A stretch of DNA of 64,000 nt. It comes from Oscillospiraceae bacterium. Lineage in GTDB: Bacteria; Bacillota; Clostridia; Oscillospirales; Ruminococcaceae. The stretch spans positions 62,001 through 126,000 of the forward strand of contig JAGHIE010000020.1 in NCBI GenBank assembly GCA_017887325.1, written 5' to 3'. Of the stretch, positions 1-9,193 are shown in pieces; position 1 is the stretch's first letter; every line of letters starts with the position of its first letter. The position numbers were made by a program, and so were the translations under genes. The notes beneath the pieces are model-generated. The model was not told the origin of the DNA. It saw only the letters and a program-made list of their open reading frames with translations, and did not search any database.

Positions 1-86
1 CAAACGGCTTTGGCAAGCTCCACTGGTATTTCAACCATCTCCATTCCTATGGCTAGACCACATTCTGCGGGTGTATCATTATTCTG
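1..86 (-). other. Possible truncated coding fragment at window edge
   Basis: On the minus strand a frame is open from a TAA at 87-89 to the window edge. It encodes about 28 residues including TPAECGLAIGMEMVEIPVE, which reads like real protein rather than AT-rich noise. No start codon or ribosome binding site is visible, so this is either a broken gene or the tail of one running off the window. I do not recognise the family. The plus-strand ORF across the same bases has no Shine-Dalgarno and looks spurious. Confidence 0.2.
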
Positions 87-325
87 TTATACATGTCTTC
101 GCAATAACTTTTCCAACAGTTATTTTCAAATCACTATATTAATCGCTCATCTTATTCAGACGTCTTGGCGTATAGTTTTGATGGCTCTATGCATAACAAA
201 CGTATTTGATTGTGTTATTGAATTTTCAAGATACTATGAAAAACTAATTTTGTTTTTACTAGCTTTTCATAGTATTACTCAATTAAAAATTCAAATTTGT
301 AACCTTTTTGAGAGAAAAAATATAA

Positions 326-372
326 AAAACCACATAATTTATAGAAAATCATCTATAAACTATGTGGTTTTT
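326..372. terminator. Rho-independent terminator, likely bidirectional
   Basis: Arms 326-345 and 352-371 form a stem of about 19 bp with one mismatch around a 6-nt loop. A T-run follows on the plus strand and an A-run precedes it, so it could stop transcription in either direction. It lies downstream of the nine-gene minus-strand operon and could end it after a long 3' untranslated region. Confidence 0.6.
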
Positions 373-378
373 GGTTAG

Positions 379-839
379 ATTATAAAATCCTATAGTGTAA
401 TTATTTAAGTGATATTTAAATAAGCTAATAATAACTTATTTAAATATAACAGATTGGTAATAAAGATTTTAAATTAGTATTGATATAGATATTTTGTTAC
501 ATAAATAATAAAAATTCATTAGTGATATGAAATAAGTTATAAAAGTATATAGAAAGTTGATTTTTGAGTAAAGCAGTACTTATAGTTAAGTTAGAAAAAT
601 ATTTGAAGCTAAACGAGGATTATTTTATTTGAAAAAGTCATATTAGGAAAATAGAAATTAAAAGATATTTTGTTGTACTTCTCCAAATAATGTTAATAAA
701 GGAATGGAATTATAATTAAATCATGAGATGATAAATAAAATAATTTTATTATGAAAAAATATTACTACACACTTTTTCTATTTAAATGATATGTAATTAA
801 AGTAAAGAAGTTTCATATATTAAACAAATTCATTAAAAA
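379..839. other. Gene-free AT-rich spacer
   Basis: No convincing ORF on either strand. It holds AT-rich direct and inverted repeats around 400-460, including the left copy of a 14-bp repeat (402-415) that recurs upstream of the operon. Otherwise I see nothing. Confidence 0.5.
402..415. repeat. 14-bp direct repeat, left copy
   Basis: TATTTAAGTGATAT is present here and identically at 14657-14670, in the same orientation. The pair brackets the entire nine-gene kinase/helicase operon with its promoter. It could be a target-site duplication or attachment remnant, but the sequence is so AT-rich that chance is a real alternative. Confidence 0.35.
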
Positions 840-1802
840 TTAAATTACTATCCTGTCTACACTTAAAAATCCATAATTTGAATTAAAATTCATATTATAA
901 TTAAACTTTTCCAATATATCAAAAGGATCAATAAATCCTAGTTTTATTTTAGAAAGATTTGTCCTATCAAAATTTACCGATATAACTGTCTTTTGATTCA
1001 ATACTGCATGAATAATTGTATTGCTAATAGGTAAAAGAGCAAACATATCTCTCGCTATTCTAATACAAACACTAGAAATATACTCTCGTAATAAATTATT
1101 GTATTCTGCATTACACATTTGTTCGCTAGCTGATTTTAAAGCTAATTCGTTTATAACAAATTCAACCTCTATCATTGTAGATCTATCTGTACCAAACTCA
1201 AAATTACTACCATAATTTAACAAATCATCTAGAGGATTAACATCATAAATCAACTGTAAATATGTATCAATATCTCCAGAAAGAATTTTAGGCGATAAAT
1301 TATGATAATATTCCCACATTTTTTGATTATATGATTCATCTGGTGCTGTTTCTGATACCAATACCTCAGTCCAATCAATAGAGTCATCACTTGTCTTATG
1401 AATAGATTTTAATGTATTTACATCAATTTGTGAAATAAAAGTTTTAGTGTCTTGATAATTTTGTTCACTTTCATTTGAAGCATAAACTATATTTTTTGTA
1501 CCGTAATCATTTAAAACATCATGTTCTTGATTACAACTATCATTATTAACATCTCTATCATATTCAGTATGACTACTATTTACTGACTCCCTACTACTTC
1601 CACTTTCTTTACTTTTAGTATTTTTAGTATCAACATAATATATTCCTGTACCTGGTATGCCTATAGTTGTAGTTATTCTACCACTTGTATGAAATGTCTT
1701 TCTAAAGCCTGGCACACCCGCGCTAAGAGACATTCCTGTTTTTCCAAAATTTAATTTTACACCAGGTATAATTGATATGCTTTTTCTAAATCTTAACCCC
1801 AT
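840..1802 (-). CDS. DUF4236-domain protein, last gene of the kinase/helicase operon
   Basis: 320 aa. Residues 1-58 match the DUF4236 pattern (MGLRFRKSI, PGVKLNFGKTGMSLSAGVPG, then GIPGTGIYY), a small glycine-rich beta domain of unknown function found at the N-terminus of many bacterial proteins. A Ser/Asn/Asp-rich linker of about 80 residues follows, then a mostly helical C-terminal domain (about 150-260) that I do not recognise. The start is 1 nt after the phosphatase stop, so it is translationally coupled. There is no signal peptide or membrane segment. Its role is unknown; the position suggests an adaptor or a substrate of the kinase/phosphatase pair, and the Ser-rich linker would be a natural phosphorylation target (inference). 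Confidence 0.75.
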   Translation of the reverse strand: MGLRFRKSISIIPGVKLNFGKTGMSLSAGVPGFRKTFHTSGRITTTIGIPGTGIYYVDTKNTKSKESGSSRESVNSSHTEYDRDVNNDSCNQEHDVLNDYGTKNIVYASNESEQNYQDTKTFISQIDVNTLKSIHKTSDDSIDWTEVLVSETAPDESYNQKMWEYYHNLSPKILSGDIDTYLQLIYDVNPLDDLLNYGSNFEFGTDRSTMIEVEFVINELALKSASEQMCNAEYNNLLREYISSVCIRIARDMFALLPISNTIIHAVLNQKTVISVNFDRTNLSKIKLGFIDPFDILEKFNYNMNFNSNYGFLSVDRIVI

Positions 1803-1803
1803 T

Positions 1804-2526
1804 TTATACTTCTCCTAACACTATACTTATATCATCACATGATCCTAATTTTCTGGCTATATTACTCATTTCTTTGCATGTTTTTACAGAAATACCAAAT
1901 TCTTCTATAATTCCCTCTATTTGATCTATACTAACATAATCATGGATGCCATCTGAGGTTAGCATAAAAGGAGTATTAATTTTATTAATATCACTTACTT
2001 TTATTTTGAAAAGTTCTTGCAAACCTCCTCCAAAACAAGCTGTAATTTCATTCTTTTTATCAAACATTTCTATTTCATCTAGTGACAATTGTCTTGTAGA
2101 TAACAAATAATTCAAAGTTGTATCATCATTTGTTAATTGCTTTAAATATTTTCCACTTTGTAACAAATATACTCTAGTATTTCCTATACTAAACAATTTA
2201 GTTTTATCATCATCAATAAAAACACCGGATAATGTTGTAGCCATTCCATTTAATTTCTTTTCTTTATTAGAAAGTTTTAAAAGATTTAGATTAATATTTT
2301 TAAAACTTTCTAAAGAAATATCTTCCATAATACATATACTGTTTGCAACAAAATGAGAAGCTTCAGCACCAGCATTATTTCCGCCTACACCATCAGCTAC
2401 TGCTAAAATTCCTCTATTTATTTCAGTATAAAAAACTCCTTCAGAAATTATTGATTTTCCTATTATTACACGATCTTCACATTCTTTTTTATTTATTCCT
2501 TTTTGTACAAAAGCACATATTTTCAT
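1804..2526 (-). CDS. PP2C-family Ser/Thr protein phosphatase
   Basis: 240 aa, the normal length of a stand-alone bacterial PP2C domain. Metal-binding motifs are complete: CEDR (17-18 acidic), VADGVGG (Asp45-Gly46), MATTLSGVFID, SIGNTRVYLL, LTSDGIHDYV and the terminal CDDIS (Asp231-Asp232). It should remove phosphate from Ser/Thr targets using two Mn/Mg ions in the cytosol. It sits 3 nt after the AAA+ gene and 1 nt before the DUF4236 gene. Because the same operon encodes a kinase and an FHA reader, it is most simply the off-switch of that circuit. The family call is firm; the partners are inferred. Confidence 0.92.
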   Translation of the reverse strand: MKICAFVQKGINKKECEDRVIIGKSIISEGVFYTEINRGILAVADGVGGNNAGAEASHFVANSICIMEDISLESFKNINLNLLKLSNKEKKLNGMATTLSGVFIDDDKTKLFSIGNTRVYLLQSGKYLKQLTNDDTTLNYLLSTRQLSLDEIEMFDKKNEITACFGGGLQELFKIKVSDINKINTPFMLTSDGIHDYVSIDQIEGIIEEFGISVKTCKEMSNIARKLGSCDDISIVLGEV

Positions 2527-2529
2527 ATT

Positions 2530-4410
2530 TTACCCCCTTGTACATTCTAAATAAGGTATCATATCTTCAATATTAATATTACTAATTGTCAAATTTTCAT
2601 TTTCAAAAATTTCATTATCAAATAAATATCTTGATAGTGGATTAATCAAAAGGTTTTCTACTACATTACCAACACCACGACCACCGTTTGAAAGATTATC
2701 CAATACTTGTTCTAATAATATATTCATGGCTTTATTCGAAATATTAACCTTTATATGCTTTTCTATAAATAAATTATTAATTATCTTATTAATCTGAGAA
2801 TTCAAAATTAATTTAGCAACATCAGGACGAATATAGTCAAAAACCACAATATTTTCACCTATTCTATTTAATATTTCAGGTCTACCTAACTGCAATTTAA
2901 AATAATTCTCAATTTCCTGTCTTACCTTATTAGCCATTTCTTTATATGCCATATCATTAGTAACATTGGTTTCTCTACATCCTTCTTGATTTATAGTATA
3001 TATTCCAAGATTACTTGTAAAAATTATAATTGTTTCTGAAAAATATACTGTATTACCTTGACCATCAGTCATTCTACCATCTTCAAGAATTTGCAAAAAC
3101 TTATCTAATATAGATGGATGAGCTTTTTCAATTTCATCAAATAACAAAATAGAGAAAGGATTTTTTTTAACAGAATTAGTTAGCTGTCCACCTGCTTCAT
3201 ATCCAACATATCCAGGAGGTGCACCTAATAATTTTTGATCACTATGACTTTGAGAATACTCACTCATGTCAAAACGTGTACAACAACTTTCATCTCCAAA
3301 TAAAATTTGAGCGAGTGTTTTTGCTGTTTCTGTTTTACCTGTACCAGTTGGTCCTGCAAAAAATAAAACTCCCTTAGGCCTTGTATGAGATGATCCATGC
3401 AAGCCCGACATACCTGTAATAGCACGTTTAATAACATCTAATGTTTTAGTTATAGCATAGTCTTGTCCTTTAACTCTACTTTCAAAATCTTTTTTAGCAT
3501 TCCTTATAGATTCTAAATTAAGCCTTTTCCATGGATTTTCACGAATTCCATATTTATATAAATCAATAACATCGCATAAATCCTTAATATGAAATTTTTC
3601 ATTTTTACATAATCTACGTAATCCATTAATTTCTGTAAAACTAAAGCCTTCTGTCAATGCAATAAATTTATCTTGTATTTTTTCCAATTCATCTGGATGA
3701 TCATTATAAAAAACATAATCTTGCATATATATCTCTCCAGCAAAAAAACTTGGAAAATTTGGACTTTTAATCAAAGCCTCTCGTTCTTCTTTAGATGGTG
3801 CAGATAATGTAATTATCTTCACATTAGGATTTTGTAAATAAAACCATACTGGAATATCATTTGATTTATCTGTTATTAATATGAGTAAATTTTTTAACAC
3901 TCCATTACTTTTTGTTTTCACTTCTTTTGATTCTAAAGATGATTGTAATAGAACAGTAAAACTGTCAACTTCACTTTGTTCCATATTATCTGGTGAAGAT
4001 ATATATCTAGAAACAAAATTCATAATAACAACTGTAGCTTCCTTATTTTGAGATAAAGACTTTCTTATTATATCTACAGCACTATTACTTTTATTTCTAC
4101 TTTTAAAATCCGCTTTTATATAGCCCTGTTCCACACTATTCTCCGTAATTTTTGCAAAATTATCTATATATCCTTCCTCACAAAAATTGTAAAATCCTTT
4201 TAAACTATCATAAAATACAATATTTTGATATCCTGTATCTTTAAAATAAAAATGCAAATATTCTGGTAAACGTAAAATGCTTCCTTTTGGAGTGCTCCCT
4301 TCTTCCGGATATTGATACGAATCTAATACATTTCCCTCTAATATAATAAGTGGCTTAATTTTAGAAAAAATACCCAGTTCTTTATGCCATTTTGAAATAT
4401 AATCACTCAT
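2530..4410 (-). CDS. ClpA/ClpB-like AAA+ ATPase with a degenerate N-terminal AAA domain
   Basis: 626 aa. The C-terminal half is a ClpA/B D2-type AAA+ module: Walker A GPTGTGKT (353-360), pore-loop region GAPPGYVGYEAGG (396-408), Walker B ILLFDEIE (421-428), sensor 1 FTSN (Asn467), then a ClpB_D2-small-like lid with GGRGVGNVVE (arginine/sensor 2 region). Residues 1-290 look like a second AAA fold without a Walker A. The Walker B-like strand EATVVIMNF lacks acidic residues, and a sensor-like strand LLILITDKSN and a lid GFSFTEINGLRRL follow. It lacks the Clp N domain and I see no ClpP-docking loop, so it is probably a remodelling unfoldase rather than a protease subunit. It overlaps the radical SAM gene by 8 nt. 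Confidence 0.85.
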   Translation of the reverse strand: MSDYISKWHKELGIFSKIKPLIILEGNVLDSYQYPEEGSTPKGSILRLPEYLHFYFKDTGYQNIVFYDSLKGFYNFCEEGYIDNFAKITENSVEQGYIKADFKSRNKSNSAVDIIRKSLSQNKEATVVIMNFVSRYISSPDNMEQSEVDSFTVLLQSSLESKEVKTKSNGVLKNLLILITDKSNDIPVWFYLQNPNVKIITLSAPSKEEREALIKSPNFPSFFAGEIYMQDYVFYNDHPDELEKIQDKFIALTEGFSFTEINGLRRLCKNEKFHIKDLCDVIDLYKYGIRENPWKRLNLESIRNAKKDFESRVKGQDYAITKTLDVIKRAITGMSGLHGSSHTRPKGVLFFAGPTGTGKTETAKTLAQILFGDESCCTRFDMSEYSQSHSDQKLLGAPPGYVGYEAGGQLTNSVKKNPFSILLFDEIEKAHPSILDKFLQILEDGRMTDGQGNTVYFSETIIIFTSNLGIYTINQEGCRETNVTNDMAYKEMANKVRQEIENYFKLQLGRPEILNRIGENIVVFDYIRPDVAKLILNSQINKIINNLFIEKHIKVNISNKAMNILLEQVLDNLSNGGRGVGNVVENLLINPLSRYLFDNEIFENENLTISNINIEDMIPYLECTRG

Positions 4411-5005
4411 TGTCTTCTTTCAATCCTCTCAATAAAATATTTTTATCTAATTCTATACTAAAATTAGGTTTATGTATTCCTACTGAAATAACACCATTTG
4501 AGGTCATAAAATTTTGAATTTGATTATATGAAATACTGCAGTAATTAACATATCTTTCTTTCCACTTTTTACTTAAAATATGTATTCTTTGATTATTAGA
4601 CCCTCTTAAAAAGCTATTATCATTACCTTTTTCTATATACTCTCCATCTATTAAAACTGCAATATTATCAAGCTGTTTCTCTGTTAATTGCTCAATTACA
4701 TAACCTGTATATACTAAAATATCATCTGAAATTTCTACTAAAAATCTTAACAGTTTTTGTAAATCTTTGGATTGATACATTGGATCTCCCCCTGTAATAG
4801 TAAATCCATCAACAATGTTATTATCTGATATCATTTTAACGAAATCATATATCATTTCCGGTGTCGTTTCATACACTTTTTTAAATTCCCATAATTCTGG
4901 ATTACTACATCCTTTACATCTACGAGGACATCCACAAAACCAAATACCGATACGCTTACCAGGTCCTAAAACCTCGACTGGATATAATATTCTCGCTACG
5001 TACAT
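4403..5005 (-). CDS. NrdG-like radical SAM protein
   Basis: 200 aa. The CxxxCxxC cluster motif is CPRRCKGC, inside GIWFCGCPRRCKGCSNPELW; the SAM-binding GGD-type motif is ITGGDPM. Length and layout resemble NrdG, the activase of anaerobic ribonucleotide reductase, which binds a 4Fe-4S cluster and cleaves SAM. There is no ribonucleotide reductase gene here: the gene sits between an FHA gene (1 nt away) and an AAA+ gene (8-nt overlap). I therefore infer that it was recruited to modify or activate a member of this operon or a target. The residues after about 110 differ from housekeeping NrdG as I recall it. Radical SAM is certain; the substrate is unknown. Confidence 0.85.
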   Translation of the reverse strand: MYVARILYPVEVLGPGKRIGIWFCGCPRRCKGCSNPELWEFKKVYETTPEMIYDFVKMISDNNIVDGFTITGGDPMYQSKDLQKLLRFLVEISDDILVYTGYVIEQLTEKQLDNIAVLIDGEYIEKGNDNSFLRGSNNQRIHILSKKWKERYVNYCSISYNQIQNFMTSNGVISVGIHKPNFSIELDKNILLRGLKEDNE

Positions 5006-5006
5006 T

Positions 5007-5627
5007 CTATTTTTCCTCTATTATAACTTTAAAATATGCTGCATATTCTTGATAGGATCCATTTAAAATTTTACCACCTAAACCTATTTCATCTAAGTTA
5101 TTCAACTTTGTTTTTTCTAAAATTTTTGCATTATTTATATATGTAAAATTGGTGTTACTTAAATTCTCAATATATAATTGGTTGTTTTCTAAATAAAGCT
5201 TCGCATGTGATCTACTTACATAACTCTTAGTCAACAAATAATCACTCATTACATTTTCTCTTCCAATGACAATTCTATCTGACTTGATTTCATATGTATA
5301 CTGCCCATCTAAACTACTAAGAATAAAACTCTTTTCTTTTTTAACTTCTATTGATTCATTAAAATCTGGTATTGGAGTTATATCAAAAATATCTTCTCCA
5401 CATTTATTGCATTTTCGTGCATTTACTTGGTTCTTTTGCCCACACTCGCAAATTCTTACAAAGCTTGTACCAACTTTAATATTTTTAACATTATTTGTTT
5501 CTATCATTCTTTGAGTTTCTTCATCTGTAATTTTAACTTGTGTCAAATCTGTCTCACAATTTATACATTCAAAAATATTTGGCATATTTTTAGTTTTACA
5601 AGAAGGACAAATTTTATATTTTTCCAT
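5007..5627 (-). CDS. Double zinc-ribbon and FHA-domain protein
   Basis: 206 aa. Two zinc ribbons are visible: CPSC...CINC (residues 8-26) and CECG...CNKC (about 59-77). A C-terminal FHA domain (about 98-200) has the signature GRE, VSRSHAKLYLE and IENLSNTNFTYIN. FHA domains bind phosphothreonine peptides, so this is the expected reader of the kinase in the same operon; zinc ribbons commonly mediate protein or nucleic-acid contacts. It starts 5 nt after the coiled-coil gene and ends 1 nt before the radical SAM gene. There are no membrane segments. The domain calls are strong; the role as scaffold linking kinase output to the AAA+ or helicase is inference. Confidence 0.88.
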   Translation of the reverse strand: MEKYKICPSCKTKNMPNIFECINCETDLTQVKITDEETQRMIETNNVKNIKVGTSFVRICECGQKNQVNARKCNKCGEDIFDITPIPDFNESIEVKKEKSFILSSLDGQYTYEIKSDRIVIGRENVMSDYLLTKSYVSRSHAKLYLENNQLYIENLSNTNFTYINNAKILEKTKLNNLDEIGLGGKILNGSYQEYAAYFKVIIEEK

Positions 5628-5632
5628 TCATA

Positions 5633-6928
5633 TCACTCTCTTCTCATTAATTTAAGTTTTTTAATCTCTCTACATTGTTTTTTACTTTCAACTTTTTCTA
5701 TATCTACGTCAGTGTTATATTCAGATGTATTAATTATTTGCGCATAATCTTGTGTTGGAGGCAGTAAACAAATACGTTCTTTGACAATGATCCCTTTAAA
5801 TAGTAACTGTTTTTCAATTTCTTTAAAATCTTTACAAAAAGATTCCATATGTTGACATAAAATATAAGCTTCATTTTCGTCTGGTATTCTATCACTAGTA
5901 TCTGTACCACCTAGTTCCATTGTTATTTTTCCATCTGAAGAATATGTAATATTAACAGCAGCTCCCTTGGCATAACTATATAATTCATTATGAAAATGCT
6001 TACCGTTCTTTTTAGTTATTTCACGACTTCCTAATACTGAATACCCCATTTCTTCCATAATTTCATCTAAACTTTCACTTATGTACTTTTGTTCTTCTTG
6101 TTGAGTAATTAAATCATTAATACGTTTTATTTCTTTTTTTAACATAGTAATATCTTGATAAGTACATTGATATTTTTGCGGTATAAAGTAATATAATTCA
6201 CATAACGCTCTATATTCTGTATATAATTTTTCAAATTCTTTTTGATATATTGTATAATCAGTCAATATTTTGTTACACTGTTTAATTAACGGTGTAATTG
6301 TAAGTGAATAATAATTTTTTAAAAAGTTTTCATCTGCAATATTATTAAACTTTTCTATAATTTCTTCTATTTTCAACTTATATTCACTTGATAATATTTC
6401 TTTTTTACATAAAGATGCCAATTCCAAACATATCTTCTCTCTAAACTCATCAACATGTGATTTCTTATTTGTGTGAACTACATCTACAAATGATGTAGAA
6501 TTTCCCTTATCTATATCACTTGATAAATTCATTTTAAGCTCATACTCATTTTTCGATGAGATATCTGTAATTTCTTCAAGTAATTGATTAGCTTTAATTT
6601 TATGTTTACCTACTTTATTTGATATTTCTTCTAAATAATCAACATCATCTGAAGATAAATTCTCAGATATAGATCTAACATGATTTATCAATTCATCTAG
6701 TTCAGTCATTTTAGAAAAGAAACCATTATCTGTTCCTTTTCTATCTTTCAGCTCAAGTGCTACAGTTTTATCAGAATGAAATATTCCCTTCATTTTAAGT
6801 AGTCTTTTCATGTTAGTTTTTATATTTTCATACGCAATCGCTTTTCGTTTTTCAATTTTACGTTGTTCTGCTAAAACTCTACGTTGTTCAACTGTTAAAG
6901 TATATCTTGATGTTTTTGGTCCCGACAT
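5633..6928 (-). CDS. Coiled-coil protein with conserved MSGPKTSRYTL-type N-terminus
   Basis: 431 aa, no catalytic motif recognised. The N-terminus MSGPKTSRYTLTVEQRRVL followed by a basic helix resembles, from memory, uncharacterised proteins found next to kinase/phosphatase genes. Residues about 40-280 are mostly charged, heptad-like helices, probably coiled coil. About 285-385 (GYSVLGSREI, AKGAAVNITYSSDGKITMELGG) looks like a compact alpha/beta domain. The kinase gene lies 62 nt upstream and the FHA gene 5 nt downstream, so it belongs to the operon. A scaffold or target role is plausible, with Thr/Ser in the N-terminal motif as possible phosphosites. No function is assigned. Confidence 0.7.
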   Translation of the reverse strand: MSGPKTSRYTLTVEQRRVLAEQRKIEKRKAIAYENIKTNMKRLLKMKGIFHSDKTVALELKDRKGTDNGFFSKMTELDELINHVRSISENLSSDDVDYLEEISNKVGKHKIKANQLLEEITDISSKNEYELKMNLSSDIDKGNSTSFVDVVHTNKKSHVDEFREKICLELASLCKKEILSSEYKLKIEEIIEKFNNIADENFLKNYYSLTITPLIKQCNKILTDYTIYQKEFEKLYTEYRALCELYYFIPQKYQCTYQDITMLKKEIKRINDLITQQEEQKYISESLDEIMEEMGYSVLGSREITKKNGKHFHNELYSYAKGAAVNITYSSDGKITMELGGTDTSDRIPDENEAYILCQHMESFCKDFKEIEKQLLFKGIIVKERICLLPPTQDYAQIINTSEYNTDVDIEKVESKKQCREIKKLKLMRRE

Positions 6929-6990
6929 AAACTTTCTCTCTTTCTATATTATCAAAATTTTTCTTTACAAAATCACTATTACTTATACAA

Positions 6991-8754
6991 CTATTTCAAG
7001 TTTTCTCTCCAAGAATTTATTTCTTTACGTTTTCCGATAGCAATAAGCCACGATTCTAATTGCACATCCAAAACTCCATTATAATCAACCATTTTATGGC
7101 AAAATTTCTCAAACTTACTATAAGAACAATCTAACAACTCTCTCATATATTTATTAAGTTCGTAAATATCTTTAATTCTTTTATTTTCAATGTTTAAAAT
7201 TCTTTGACCAGATAGTAAATATGCCATTGTATAATAATTCATCTTTTTATTATGATTACTTAAATTCTTTAATTGATGTGAACTTTCAAGTGCTGATGCA
7301 GATTCTCTTAAATTTTTATTATCTGTTTGTATCATATTCAAATAACTTGTAAGAAGTTTATTTTCTAAAATACTATCCCAATATTTACAATCTAAATTAT
7401 TACCCTGCCATAACTTTTCAAGCATATCTCTTCCCAATGCCGGTAATGATTCATATCTTTTTCCTTTCCAATAAAAATTATCTAAGTTAGGACATATTTT
7501 ATATAGAACATTCCAAAATATTATATCATCTCTACCAGAATATTTTGAAGCTTCTTCTTCTCCATTAGTACAAATACTTGCTATTTCAGAATTAAAACTT
7601 TTAAAATAACTTGATAATAGACCTCTATACAATTGTTTTTTACCATCATTCCAATTTATTGCTAATGCATCAACTAAAGAAGAAATATCATTATAATCAT
7701 TCCCTAAAAATTTATATAAAGGAATATTATTTTTACTAAATACACCCATTCCTTCCCCAGGAACCACTTGTTCTTTACCTGCACACCAATTCAACACTTC
7801 CTTGTAAGTCCAGCGTCTATTAGGATTATTTTTTTCATCACGATTAGTAATATCAAAATATGTGACACCACTTATTAAATTCCTTAATTCTCTTGGCATA
7901 CTCTCTGGAAAAGGTATTTTTTGTACTGTAGTAAATCTTGCAATTTCTTCTGGGTTCATATTTTGGTATGGAGTATATCCACAAAAAAGTTCATAAATTG
8001 TAATACCAAATGAATAATAGTCAGATTCTTCTAAAAATAGATTTTTAAAAGTTTCTGGAGCAGAATATTCCGGTGTCATACCTGTTTTAGTAACTAAAAC
8101 TGTATTTTCATCTGATACAACAGAACTAATACCAAAATCAATAATAGCCACACCTTTATTATCATCAAGTAGCATAATATTTGATGGTTTTAAATCTTTA
8201 TGTATAATTTTATTTTTATGTAAAATGTTTAAAGCTTCATTAATACATGGAATTATATATTTTTTTAGTTCTTCTAAAGAAAATTTTTTATTTTGTAAAT
8301 TGCCATTTTCATAATAAGGCAAAACTTCGAATGGTAAATCATTATACAATCCTACATCTATTAATTTTGCTATATAAGGACTATCAATCGCTCTTAAAAT
8401 ATTTATTACTTCTGGTTTGATAGCACAATGTCTCCTATAAATTTTTATGACATATTTTTCTCCACAACATTTACAAATATAAAGATCTGCTTCTCCAGTA
8501 CAAATATTTAAAGATTCTATAATTTCATATTTATCATTTACTATAGTTCCGATCTTTATTTCAGAAGAATTTTCAATAATATTAGGATTTATCATTGTAT
8601 TTGATGCTATATTATTTATTGATGTGCTTTTTGTTATGTCTGAATTTATAACTGTATTCTGTGAAATATTTTGATTCATAGCTACGTTTGAATTTACTAC
8701 TGTATTATTAGTATTTAAGTTAGCTGCTACCTTATCATTATTATTTACACTCAT
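6991..8754 (-). CDS. Ser/Thr protein kinase with Asn-rich N-terminus
   Basis: 587 aa. Residues 1-65 are low-complexity, Asn/Thr/Ser-rich, with a loose repeat of the type N-T-V-(I/V)-N-S. The kinase domain spans about 73-330: catalytic Lys104 (YVIKIY), HKDLKPSN (Asp187), DFG (206-208), SAPE (231-234) and F-G-x-T-x-Y-E-L in helix F. The glycine-rich loop is degenerate (SLNICTGEA). The remaining ~250 residues are a helical domain that I do not recognise. There is no transmembrane segment or PASTA repeat, so this is a cytosolic kinase unlike housekeeping PrkC. It starts behind AGGAG, 2 nt after the small winged-helix gene. It is the likely signal generator read by the FHA protein and reset by the PP2C. 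Confidence 0.9.
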   Translation of the reverse strand: MSVNNNDKVAANLNTNNTVVNSNVAMNQNISQNTVINSDITKSTSINNIASNTMINPNIIENSSEIKIGTIVNDKYEIIESLNICTGEADLYICKCCGEKYVIKIYRRHCAIKPEVINILRAIDSPYIAKLIDVGLYNDLPFEVLPYYENGNLQNKKFSLEELKKYIIPCINEALNILHKNKIIHKDLKPSNIMLLDDNKGVAIIDFGISSVVSDENTVLVTKTGMTPEYSAPETFKNLFLEESDYYSFGITIYELFCGYTPYQNMNPEEIARFTTVQKIPFPESMPRELRNLISGVTYFDITNRDEKNNPNRRWTYKEVLNWCAGKEQVVPGEGMGVFSKNNIPLYKFLGNDYNDISSLVDALAINWNDGKKQLYRGLLSSYFKSFNSEIASICTNGEEEASKYSGRDDIIFWNVLYKICPNLDNFYWKGKRYESLPALGRDMLEKLWQGNNLDCKYWDSILENKLLTSYLNMIQTDNKNLRESASALESSHQLKNLSNHNKKMNYYTMAYLLSGQRILNIENKRIKDIYELNKYMRELLDCSYSKFEKFCHKMVDYNGVLDVQLESWLIAIGKRKEINSWRENLK

Positions 8755-8756
8755 AA

Positions 8757-9191
8757 TTATTCTCCTATTAATTTTAATTCTTTATATTTAAACACAACTC
8801 GTTCTGTTCTAATTAATTCTTTTATTAAAGTTTTAATTTTATTTATAATTTCATCAGAATTAGAATCAAATTTAAATAAATTACATACTTCTACAATTAA
8901 CTCATTAATAACAACACTATTTCTTTTCTCAATAATTTTAAGTATTAATTTTGAAATTTCTTCTTTATGTACATATTCTATTGGACGGATAAATCCATTA
9001 TTTCGAGGAATTCTTGGTGCAATTTTAGATAATCGTTTTAATCTAACAAATTCGCACTCATCAATAAAGATCATATCTTTCAATTCTCCGGCTATTGATT
9101 CTCTTACTGCAATTTTATCATTAATATTAAACTGATTAAACTCATATACTTTACCTTCGAACATAGTAAAATTAATAGATTGACATAACAA
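8757..9191 (-). CDS. Detached DUF3320-like winged-helix protein (helicase C-terminus)
   Basis: 144 aa from a TTG start 2 nt after the helicase stop; an alternative is the ATG at codon 10. No Shine-Dalgarno precedes either. Residues about 68-140 (YVHKEEISKLILKIIEKRN...INELIVEVCNLFKFD...IKELIRTERVVF) match the helix pattern of the DUF3320 domain, which in DUF4011 helicases normally forms the C-terminus of the same polypeptide. The frame is -1 relative to the helicase and stays open about 60 nt back into the helicase end. The two therefore may be one gene split by an indel in T-rich sequence, or a genuine two-subunit version translated by reinitiation. Confidence 0.6.
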   Translation of the reverse strand: MLCQSINFTMFEGKVYEFNQFNINDKIAVRESIAGELKDMIFIDECEFVRLKRLSKIAPRIPRNNGFIRPIEYVHKEEISKLILKIIEKRNSVVINELIVEVCNLFKFDSNSDEIINKIKTLIKELIRTERVVFKYKELKLIGE

Positions 9192-9193
9192 AT

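Noticed and set aside
10-378. 122-aa plus-strand ORF at the window start
   Set aside because: No Shine-Dalgarno, low-complexity AT-driven composition, runs through a terminator hairpin, and the opposite strand has the more protein-like frame.
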